Assembly (NCBI GenBank): GCA_934394985.1
Contig: CAKRRF010000061.1
Location: forward strand, 1-9,434
DNA length: 9,434 nucleotides
Source of the DNA: an uncultured Marvinbryantia sp.
GTDB lineage: Bacteria; Bacillota; Clostridia; Lachnospirales; Lachnospiraceae
Direction of reading: 5' to 3'
The stretch's first letter is position 1. The number at the start of each line of letters is the position of its first letter. A program made the translations under genes and the position numbers. This document shows, one piece after another, positions 1 to 5,273 of the stretch. The notes below the pieces were generated by a model. That model searched no databases. It saw only the letters and a program-made list of their open reading frames with translations, and was not told the origin of the DNA.

Positions 1-15
1 TATGTAATAAAAAGT

Positions 16-63
16 TCACCTTCAGGCAATGATCTACCAAAAGAACAGCCTGAAGGTGATTTT
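16..63. terminator. Strong hairpin terminator, probably bidirectional
   Basis: A perfect 12-bp stem (TCACCTTCAGGC at 16-27 pairing with 48-59) encloses a 20-base loop. It is followed on the plus strand by TTTT (60-63) and an AT-rich stretch. Read on the minus strand, the stem is followed after two bases by five T's (9-13), so it could stop transcripts from either side. It probably ends an upstream gene outside the window. The stretch 64-131 holds no gene or other clear feature. Confidence 0.75.
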
Positions 64-131
64 ATATTCGAAAGTGGCTGTAAAGGCTATTTCGAGCCTA
101 GGTGGTTCTTGTCAGCAATAACGCCGATATT

Positions 132-161
132 TTATCAGTAGTTTTTATTTTGTGATATACT
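132..161 (+). promoter_or_regulatory. Sigma-A-type promoter with extended -10
   Basis: TATACT at 156-161 is preceded by TG at 153-154, giving an extended -10. TTATCA at 132-137 is a fair -35 (4 of 6 to TTGACA) with an 18-base spacer. Transcription would start near 168, about 25 bases before the small ORF at 193. It would serve the small ORF, the GNAT gene and probably the nitroreductase. Assigned by eye. Confidence 0.55.
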
Positions 162-192
162 GTTCTATATGATTTAAAAAATAGAGAAAAGC

Positions 193-342
193 ATGAAGTT
201 TACTAAAAGCAAATGCCCGTACCGGATATGCAAAATGCTATTTATTTCTGATGAAAACAGAGGGCAGGGAATCCATATCCGCTGCTGTATATGTAAAAAA
301 CTTGAGGAGAGCAGCTATGAATATAAGAAGCGCACAGACTAA
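193..342 (+). CDS. Small cysteine-rich protein, possible Com-like zinc ribbon
   Basis: A 49-residue ORF. It has two cysteine knuckles, CPYRIC (8-13) and CCIC (31-34), separated by a short segment, with the context IHIRCCICKKLEE. This matches the pattern of Mu Com-like zinc ribbons (C-x2-C, hydrophobic segment, IxIKCxxCK), except that the first knuckle is C-x4-C and not C-x2-C. An in-frame stop at 175-177 makes ATG 193 the only good start. The ribosome site is weak (GAG at 184-186). The last 26 bases overlap the start of the GNAT gene, so the two are likely coupled in translation. In phage Mu, Com binds mom mRNA and opens a hairpin over its start; a similar role here is inference. It could also be a chance ORF or a relic of an unrelated zinc-binding protein. 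Confidence 0.42.
   Translation: MKFTKSKCPYRICKMLFISDENRGQGIHIRCCICKKLEESSYEYKKRTD
274..319 (+). promoter_or_regulatory. Predicted RNA stem covering the GNAT start codon
   Basis: GCTGCT (281-286) pairs perfectly with AGCAGC (310-315). Beyond a three-base bulge (278-280), CATA (274-277) pairs with TATG (316-319), which includes the ATG of the acetyltransferase gene. The Shine-Dalgarno GAGGAG (304-309) lies in the loop. The fold would hide the start codon unless a ribosome translating the small upstream ORF, or a bound protein, opened it. Pairing was found by eye; no folding energy was computed. Confidence 0.42.
304..309 (+). promoter_or_regulatory. Ribosome binding site that fixes the GNAT start
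   Basis: GAGGAG lies 7 bases before ATG 317. The in-frame ATG at 251 has no such site, so 317 is preferred. Confidence 0.75.
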
Positions 343-772
343 AGATTTATCAAGAATTGCTGAAATTTTTGTATTCAATAACAGAATCAATTATCTGCCA
401 ATATTCAAAGATGAATCCTATTCCTTCGGAGAATTGCAGGTAGTATCGTTCATAGAGCAGTATCTGAAAAGGAAAGAAGTATACCAGAACCTTTATGTAT
501 ATGATGACGGACTAATCAAAGGATTCCTGCAAATGAAGGGAACAGAAATCTATAAGTTGTATATAGAACCATGTTTTCAGAGGGAAGGAATAGGTCATGA
601 ACTGATAGAATTTGCCATAAAAGAATTTGGGGCAGATCATCTGTGGACATTGGAAAAGAATGTAAAAGCAATTGCATTTTACAACAGACATGGATTTTGC
701 TTTACAGGTCAAAGGCAATTTGAGGAAGGTACCACAGAATATGTGATAGAATTGAAGAGAGAAACATCTTAA
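317..772 (+). CDS. GNAT-family N-acetyltransferase
   Basis: A 151-residue protein of typical single-domain GNAT length, transferring an acyl group from acetyl-CoA to an unknown amine, probably in the cytosol. The acetyl-CoA pyrophosphate loop is QREGIG (88-93), following the beta-strand IYKLYIEP (78-85). The later segment NVKAIAFYNRHGF (115-127) is the usual C-terminal motif with the conserved tyrosine (Y122). The start at 317 is chosen for its ribosome site; an ATG 22 codons upstream would add residues that lie in the overlap with the small cysteine-rich ORF and do not look like GNAT sequence. The nitroreductase follows after 36 bases, probably on the same transcript. The substrate cannot be told: relatives include protein (RimI-like) and small-molecule acetyltransferases. 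Confidence 0.9.
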   Translation: MNIRSAQTKDLSRIAEIFVFNNRINYLPIFKDESYSFGELQVVSFIEQYLKRKEVYQNLYVYDDGLIKGFLQMKGTEIYKLYIEPCFQREGIGHELIEFAIKEFGADHLWTLEKNVKAIAFYNRHGFCFTGQRQFEEGTTEYVIELKRETS

Positions 773-808
773 GATAATGGAAAAATGGGTGGTGGAGAAT
801 AGAAAGAT

Positions 809-1396
809 ATGAAAGAAATCATTGAGAGAAGAAGTATACGAAAATATAAAAAAGATGCGATTGACAGAAAAGACATAGAAGCCATTCTGAAAGCAGGAAT
901 CTATGCGCCATCCGCCAAGAACAGACAGCCATGGAAATATTACGTGTATACGGATGAGAAAAAAGAACAATTATTAGACTGCATGGAAAAGGGACTGGTA
1001 AGAGAGAGTGGAGAGAACAAATTGCTTCCGCAGTCACAATATGGTCTGCCAGATGCGTTTCATACGCTGAAAATTATGAGAGAAGCACCGGTGTTGATTA
1101 TGATAGAAAATACCAATGGGACATCCCCATATCTGGGAATCGATACAGACCGCAGAGTATCCGAGATCTGTGATACATTATCCATTGGTGCCTCTGTTCA
1201 AAATATCTTATTGACAGCAACAGAACTGGGTTATGGCACTCTTTGGATTGCCAATACCTGCTTTGCATACAATGAACTTGTAGAGTTTACCGGGATGAAA
1301 GGGCAGCTGGTGGGAGCAATTTCTCTGGGAGTTGCGGCTGAATCGCCGGCACAGAGACCAAGAAAAGATTTCACAGAAGTGGTGGAATTTTGTTAA
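809..1396 (+). CDS. Nitroreductase-family FMN oxidoreductase
   Basis: A 195-residue protein of usual length for the family. These homodimeric cytosolic flavoenzymes use NAD(P)H to reduce nitro compounds, quinones or related electrophiles. The N-terminal FMN-phosphate motif is RRSIRKY (7-13), followed by APSAKNRQPW (33-42). The GASVQNILLTATELGYGTLW segment (127-146) and LVGAISLG (167-174) with the trailing PRKDFTEVV (184-192) are family hallmarks. A GGAG (794-797) lies 11 bases before the ATG, slightly far, with a purine run (801-806) closer. It sits 36 bases after the acetyltransferase and converges on the MATE gene. The physiological substrate is not predictable from sequence; no ferredoxin domain is fused. 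Confidence 0.93.
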   Translation: MKEIIERRSIRKYKKDAIDRKDIEAILKAGIYAPSAKNRQPWKYYVYTDEKKEQLLDCMEKGLVRESGENKLLPQSQYGLPDAFHTLKIMREAPVLIMIENTNGTSPYLGIDTDRRVSEICDTLSIGASVQNILLTATELGYGTLWIANTCFAYNELVEFTGMKGQLVGAISLGVAAESPAQRPRKDFTEVVEFC

Positions 1397-1419
1397 AAAT
1401 GCAATAGAACCATAAGAAA

Positions 1420-1447
1420 TATGGAGAAGTATGATTACTTCTCCATA
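1420..1447. terminator. Hairpin between convergent genes, overlapping the MATE stop
   Basis: A 12-bp perfect stem (1420-1431 with 1436-1447) closes on a four-base loop, TGAT. The right arm is the last codons of the MATE gene and its stop codon is at the loop edge. The tract after the stem is only partly T-rich on the minus strand (ATTTCTT) and not T-rich on the plus strand, so termination strength is uncertain. It is the only candidate terminator for either gene in this gap. Confidence 0.5.
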
Positions 1448-2796
1448 CGTTTCAGCTCCGGCAGTACGGTGCACAACATAGTGATAAAGCAGAGGCTTCC
1501 ACCGATGATATTAGATACCGGTTCAGCCAGGAATACGCCTCTGGTTCCCATGTGCAGTGCATATGGCATCAGATAGGTGAGCGGTACTACAATAAAGACT
1601 TTACGAAGCAGGGAGAAGAAGATCGCCTGCTTCTTTTTATTCAGAGACTTGAAAACGGTCTGTCCGATATATTGCAGATCCATGAAAATAAAAGCTGCAA
1701 AATACTGATTCAATGCCGGAATAGTGTCCTGAACCAGAGAAGTATCTGAAGTAAAGACGCGAATCAGAGTACCCGGAACCAGGATGATCAGACTCCACAT
1801 CACAGCTGTATAAGCGAGGATCATCATGCCGAGAACCAGGATGGCCTTCCGCACCCGGGCTGGACGGACAGCACCGTAGTTGTAACTTAAGATAGGTGAA
1901 GTTCCTTCATTCATAGCATAGATTGGTGTCTCGACCAGCTGACGTACACTGGATACAATCGTCATGACAGAAATGTAGATATCACCACCGGTAACGGAAA
2001 GCACGTTATTACAGCAGATCGTTACCAGGCTGTTGGTAATCTGCATGATAAATCCGGCAGTTCCCAGACTGGTGATATTTTTAGCATAGTTGATGCACTT
2101 AGGGATCTCATCTTTGTGAAGCAACCGTACTTTAAGTTCTGATTTTTTCGTAAGAAAATAGAGAACAAAAACCGCGGACAGAACCTGCGAGATCACAGTG
2201 GCAATTGCTGCACCGCGAATGCCAAATCCCAGAACGAAAATAAACAGCGGATCCAGAAGCAGATTTGCTACTGCACCGATAGCCACAGAGATCATACCGA
2301 TGACAGAATAGCCCTGTGCGTTAATAAAAGGATTCATACCCACGGACAACATAGATGGAAGCGTGCCGATCAGGTAAACCATCAGATATGGCAGAGCATA
2401 AGTCAGGGCTTCTGAAGATGCACCGAACAGGATCAAAAGCGGGCGGGCAAAACACAGACCAATCACCATCAGGATCAGAGCACTGGCAGACAACATGGTG
2501 AAGGAAGTATTCATAATGCAGACTGCTTCCGGTTCTTTCTTTTTTCCTCTGTAAATAGAAAACAACGGAGCACCGCCGCTGCCGAACAGGTTGGCAAAGG
2601 CGGTGATAATTACAATCAGTGGAAAACACAGACCGACAGCGCCAAGGGCAGCCGTTCCCTCTCCGGGAATACGTGCAATGTAGATACGATCCACCACGTT
2701 ATACAAGAGATTTAAAAGCTGGGCCACCAGCATGGGAAGGGCAGCATCCAGAATATTTCCGGTTATGGTTCCATTTTCAAAATCAATTCGTTTCAT
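1435..2796 (-). CDS. MATE-family multidrug/toxin efflux transporter
   Basis: A 453-residue integral membrane protein, the usual length for the MATE family, with about 12 hydrophobic helices in two homologous halves. Family members export cationic drugs or metabolites in exchange for Na+ or H+. Typical features are the early segment GNILDAALPMLVAQLLNLLY, the VDRIYIAR loop, the NPFINAQG segment in the first half, and the second-half counterparts NEGTSPILSYNYGA and LNKKKQAIFFSLLRK. The start chosen is the fourth codon of the longest frame: AAGGA (2806-2810) lies 9 bases upstream of it but directly abuts the first ATG (2805). The gene diverges from a LysR-type regulator that probably controls it and converges on the nitroreductase. 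The exported substrate is unknown. Confidence 0.92.
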   Translation of the reverse strand: MKRIDFENGTITGNILDAALPMLVAQLLNLLYNVVDRIYIARIPGEGTAALGAVGLCFPLIVIITAFANLFGSGGAPLFSIYRGKKKEPEAVCIMNTSFTMLSASALILMVIGLCFARPLLILFGASSEALTYALPYLMVYLIGTLPSMLSVGMNPFINAQGYSVIGMISVAIGAVANLLLDPLFIFVLGFGIRGAAIATVISQVLSAVFVLYFLTKKSELKVRLLHKDEIPKCINYAKNITSLGTAGFIMQITNSLVTICCNNVLSVTGGDIYISVMTIVSSVRQLVETPIYAMNEGTSPILSYNYGAVRPARVRKAILVLGMMILAYTAVMWSLIILVPGTLIRVFTSDTSLVQDTIPALNQYFAAFIFMDLQYIGQTVFKSLNKKKQAIFFSLLRKVFIVVPLTYLMPYALHMGTRGVFLAEPVSNIIGGSLCFITMLCTVLPELKRMEK

Positions 2797-2805
2797 GTAA
2801 ATCAT

Positions 2806-2810
2806 TCCTT
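2806..2810 (-). promoter_or_regulatory. Ribosome binding site that fixes the MATE start
   Basis: On the minus strand AAGGA is 9 bases from ATG 2796 and 0 bases from ATG 2805, so 2796 is the working start. Confidence 0.75.
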
Positions 2811-2819
2811 TTTCTTTTC

Positions 2820-2849
2820 TTGCGTTGTTAGTATAGCAAGTGTTATACT
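2820..2849 (+). promoter_or_regulatory. Candidate lysR promoter
   Basis: TATACT (2844-2849) with TG at 2841-2842 forms an extended -10. TTGCGT (2820-2825) is a weak -35 at 18 bases. The start would be near 2856. A second -10-like TATAAT at 2871-2876 has no good -35 and is an alternative. Confidence 0.45.
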
Positions 2850-2850
2850 A
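2829..2850. promoter_or_regulatory. Palindromic operator candidate in the divergent spacer
   Basis: TAGTATA (2829-2835) and TATACTA (2844-2850) are perfect inverted arms separated by 8 bases. The left arm is the -10 of the MATE promoter and the right arm is the -10 of the candidate lysR promoter. A second, AT-only inverted repeat, AATTATT (2857-2863) with AATAATT (2874-2880), is centred 29 bases away. LysR regulators usually bind such paired dyads in divergent spacers, but the palindrome may simply reflect two facing -10 boxes. Confidence 0.4.
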
Positions 2851-2858
2851 TATGTAAA
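2830..2858 (-). promoter_or_regulatory. MATE promoter with extended -10
   Basis: On the minus strand TTTACA (2853-2858) and TATACT (2830-2835) are 17 bases apart, and TGC directly precedes the -10, giving an extended -10. The transcript would begin near 2823, about 27 bases ahead of the start codon. This is the best-formed promoter in the window. Confidence 0.65.
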
Positions 2859-2907
2859 TTATTGATTTTATATAATAATTCGATAAAAACAATATGGGAG
2901 AACGCAA

Positions 2908-3759
2908 ATGGAACTCAGACAACTGGAATATTTTCGGGCCATTGTAGATTCGGGAACGATCAGTGGAGCTGCAAGAGAACTGCATATGACACAGCCGCCA
3001 TTAAGCTATCAGATGAAGATGTTGGAAGCGGAGCTGCAGGTGCCTCTGTTTCTGCGGGGAACAAAGAAGATTACTCTGACAGAGGCAGGAAAGACCTTAT
3101 ATGAACAGGCAGGGAAACTGCTTATGATGTCCGAACTGACCAAAAGAGAAGTGGTAAAGTCCGGACAGGAGGCTACTTTGCATATTGGAATGACGCCATC
3201 TACCGTTTCTATGATGTCGGATTATCTGATTCAATTTGCTGAAAAATATCCGCAGGTTCATTTTGATATTCACGAGGGATCGACATTTATATTAAAAGAG
3301 CAATTGGAGAATCAGCAGATCGATTTAACGACACTGCGAACACCGGTGGTATTGAACGGGTGTGAAACCAGGCTGCTGGCAAAGGAAACATTAATGGCCA
3401 TGGCCAATCCAGAGTGTCAGATGTTACAGGGATGCTCATCCATTACACTGAGTCAGTTAGCAAAGCAGCCATTGATTCTTTCGCACAGATATCAGAAATA
3501 TATGTCATCGGCATTCGAGCAGGCGGGACTGGTCTGCGATTTTTATTGCACCTGTGAGGATGCCAGAACAGCATTGACGATGGCGGAGAAAGGATTGGGA
3601 GTCGCAATATTGCCTGATTCCATGTTGCAGTTTTCTGACAAAATGAAAGGGTGTAGTATCTCTGATGCGGATCTTTCCACAGAGATTCTTCTGGCCTGGA
3701 AAAAAGGAAGACAGTCGGATGAGGTTTGGGAATTTTTGAAATTGTGGGATGAGGCATGA
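2908..3759 (+). CDS. LysR-type transcriptional regulator
   Basis: A 283-residue protein, slightly short of the usual 290-310. The N-terminal winged helix-turn-helix (about 1-60) is classical: LRQLEYFRAIVDSGTISGAA, then ELHMTQPPLSYQMKMLE and the wing ending LTEAGK. Residues about 90-283 form the periplasmic-binding-protein-like effector domain (LHIGMTPS near 91, GLGVAILPDS near 229-238). GGGAG (2896-2900) lies 7 bases before the ATG. Its divergence from the MATE gene with overlapping promoters suggests it controls that pump and represses itself, as is common for LysR pairs. The ligand is unknown. No clear terminator separates it from the ECF operon, so some read-through is possible. Confidence 0.93.
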   Translation: MELRQLEYFRAIVDSGTISGAARELHMTQPPLSYQMKMLEAELQVPLFLRGTKKITLTEAGKTLYEQAGKLLMMSELTKREVVKSGQEATLHIGMTPSTVSMMSDYLIQFAEKYPQVHFDIHEGSTFILKEQLENQQIDLTTLRTPVVLNGCETRLLAKETLMAMANPECQMLQGCSSITLSQLAKQPLILSHRYQKYMSSAFEQAGLVCDFYCTCEDARTALTMAEKGLGVAILPDSMLQFSDKMKGCSISDADLSTEILLAWKKGRQSDEVWEFLKLWDEA

Positions 3760-3774
3760 TTTTGTGCGTTATAG

Positions 3775-3803
3775 TTGACTTTTCTTACAATCAGGTGTAA
3801 AGT
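3775..3803 (+). promoter_or_regulatory. Promoter of the ECF operon
   Basis: TTGACT (3775-3780) and TAAAGT (3798-3803) are separated by 17 bases; transcription would start near 3810, leaving a leader of about 95 bases. An alternative pair is TTGTGC (3762-3767) with TACAAT (3786-3791) at 18 bases. It begins just after the lysR stop. Confidence 0.5.
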
Positions 3804-3861
3804 ACCTGTTAGGTCTGGTGTCTTGTCAGCTGAAATGACAGACGTCAAATAAAGAAAGACC
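3792..3861 (+). promoter_or_regulatory. Structured operator/leader region of the ECF operon
   Basis: Two inverted repeats share a 5-7-5 geometry: CAGGT/ACCTG (3792-3796, 3804-3808), which straddles the -10, and TGTCA/TGACA (3824-3828, 3836-3840). Their centres are 32 bases apart, about three helical turns. The second extends as RNA through GTC (3820-3822) with GAC (3841-3843), and GGTCT (3812-3816) can pair with AGACC (3857-3861) around it. They may be operators for the 3H regulator encoded in the operon, or leader RNA structure. No riboswitch class was recognised. Confidence 0.35.
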
Positions 3862-3868
3862 GTGTGAA

Positions 3869-3884
3869 TATGCATTGTTGCATA
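3869..3884 (+). promoter_or_regulatory. Small hairpin just before the ribosome site of the S gene
   Basis: TATGCA and TGCATA pair perfectly around a TTGT loop. The hairpin ends seven bases before AAGGG (3891-3895), the likely Shine-Dalgarno. It has no following T-run, so it is not a terminator; it may help hold the leader open or may be chance. Confidence 0.3.
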
Positions 3885-3903
3885 GAAGGAAAGGGAAAGT
3901 AAC

Positions 3904-4506
3904 ATGGGAAAGATTTTTAAAACAAAACTGACGACAGCAACGATTGTTCTGATTCCTGCATGTATCGGAATTAATTACCTGGGAAAATTATTTGCAGCTC
4001 TCCTGAAACTGCCACTGTGGCTGGACTGCATTGGAACCTGTATTGGTGCCTGTCTGGGAGGACCGGTGATTGGAGCTATCTGTGGCGGAGCAAACAACCT
4101 GATTTATGGATTGACAACAGGGGATAACATCACGCTGATTTATGCACTGACCAGTCTGGGGATCGGTCTGGCTGTTGGTATTCTTGCAAGAATGGGCTTT
4201 ATGTCTACATTTCCAAAGTCATTTGTCTGTGCACTTGGCGGCGGTTTGGCAGCAGTATGTATCTCCACACCACTGAACATTCTGTTCTGGGGTGGACAAA
4301 CCGGTAATGTATGGGGGGATGCTTTATTTGCAGCAACACAGGCATCCGGAATGGCAGTAGGACTTGGATCTTTCTTAGACGAAATTGTGGTAGATGTACC
4401 GGATAAAATTATTACCATTATTATTGTATATCTGATTTTGAAAGGACTTCCAAAGAAACTGACTGCCCTGTATGATGTAAATGCAGAAATAGAGAGATTA
4501 GATTAA
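3904..4506 (+). CDS. ECF transporter substrate-binding subunit (S component)
   Basis: A 200-residue integral membrane protein with about six hydrophobic segments (roughly 11-33, 38-52, 54-70, 77-98, 106-130, 165-182). S components capture a vitamin or similar micronutrient and hand it to the shared T/ATPase module. The stretch LKLPLWLDCIGTCIGACLGG (34-53), with the following GPVIGAICGGANNLIYG, resembles a group of ECF S subunits annotated only as substrate-specific component. It does not look like the well-known riboflavin, biotin, thiamine or folate subunits, so the substrate is open. AAGGG (3891-3895) lies 8 bases before the ATG. Its stop overlaps the next ATG by one base (TAATG), so this S subunit has its own dedicated T and ATPase genes (group I style). 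Confidence 0.82.
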   Translation: MGKIFKTKLTTATIVLIPACIGINYLGKLFAALLKLPLWLDCIGTCIGACLGGPVIGAICGGANNLIYGLTTGDNITLIYALTSLGIGLAVGILARMGFMSTFPKSFVCALGGGLAAVCISTPLNILFWGGQTGNVWGDALFAATQASGMAVGLGSFLDEIVVDVPDKIITIIIVYLILKGLPKKLTALYDVNAEIERLD

Positions 4507-5273
4507 TGAAAAGTATCAGTTTATATGTAAATAACGGATCATGGTTAAATAAGGTGCACCCTTATACCAAATTATTATATATTGTGACAGCAATTATAAT
4601 TCCACTTATCGGGGGAAAGCTTTGGCTTTTCCCTGTTATGATTGTATGCAGTTTATGCCTGCTTCTGAGTGGAAGAGTTGTAAAGAAAGCATTGCCTCTG
4701 GTTGCATTTTCCTTTACACTGATTGTTGTCATTTTTTTCATTCAGGGGCTGTTTAACCATGAGAATAAGACCGTATTGTTTTCAGTCGGAATGATCACCT
4801 TTTACAAAGAAGGTGTTCTTTTTGCAGTCAGAATCGGCTGTAATATATTAAACATGTTGCTCTCCTTTGGAATCTTTGTTCTGACGACTTCTCCACAGGA
4901 ACTGGTGGACGAATTGGAAAAAAGTGGATTTTCTCCTAAATTTGGATATGTGATAAATTCAGTTTTCCAGATTTTACCACAGATGATGGCGACAAAAGAT
5001 ACCATCACAGATGCACAGCGAAGCAGGGGGATGGAGACAGAGGGAAATCTCAGAGTAAGAATCAAGGCATTTCTGCCGCTGATCTCACCGGTGGTGATGA
5101 GTTCGCTGATTAACACCAGAGAACGAGCTATTGCACTGGATGTTCGGGGGTTTGGGCGAAAACAGAAGAAAACCTGGCTCTGTGACCGGCCTAAATATAA
5201 ATGGGATCCGGTGATTCGGATGATATTAATATTGCTAATCATAGCAGCGCTTATCTGGAGGATAGTATCATGA
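4506..5273 (+). CDS. ecfT: ECF transporter transmembrane coupling subunit (T component)
   Basis: A 255-residue CbiQ/EcfT-family membrane protein, of typical length. It begins with HPYTKLLYIV (18-27), usual for the first helix, and has four or five further hydrophobic stretches. The two cytoplasmic coupling-helix motifs that grip the ATPases are present: AQRSRGME (170-177) and ALDVRGFG (210-217), both with the conserved Arg-Gly. It joins the S subunit to the ATPase pair in the membrane. AGAGAG (4491-4496) inside the S gene is a reasonable ribosome site. The gene ends in an ATGA overlap with the ATPase gene, so the two are translationally coupled. The symbol is used generically. Confidence 0.9.
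   Translation: MKSISLYVNNGSWLNKVHPYTKLLYIVTAIIIPLIGGKLWLFPVMIVCSLCLLLSGRVVKKALPLVAFSFTLIVVIFFIQGLFNHENKTVLFSVGMITFYKEGVLFAVRIGCNILNMLLSFGIFVLTTSPQELVDELEKSGFSPKFGYVINSVFQILPQMMATKDTITDAQRSRGMETEGNLRVRIKAFLPLISPVVMSSLINTRERAIALDVRGFGRKQKKTWLCDRPKYKWDPVIRMILILLIIAALIWRIVS

Noticed and set aside
84..99. AGGCT/AGCCT hairpin upstream of the first promoter
   Set aside because: Only 5 bp with a 6-base loop, no T-run, within expectation for chance.
251..316. Longer GNAT start at ATG 251
   Set aside because: No ribosome site, and the extra 22 residues do not resemble GNAT sequence; 317 has GAGGAG at good spacing.
2797..2805. Longer MATE start at ATG 2805
   Set aside because: AAGGA directly abuts this ATG; the ATG three codons later has 9-base spacing.
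3804..3903. Known vitamin riboswitch in the ECF operon leader
   Set aside because: The leader is about 100 bases with simple dyads; no thi-box, FMN, cobalamin, preQ1 or other class motif was recognised.
4140..4418. Minus-strand open frames opposite the ECF, ATPase and other genes
   Set aside because: They lie fully antisense to well-supported genes, lack ribosome sites and family features, and are shadow frames.
5201..5269. 23-residue N-terminal extension of the fused ATPase
   Set aside because: It lies inside the T-subunit gene, and ABC homology with a strong GGAGG begins at 5270.
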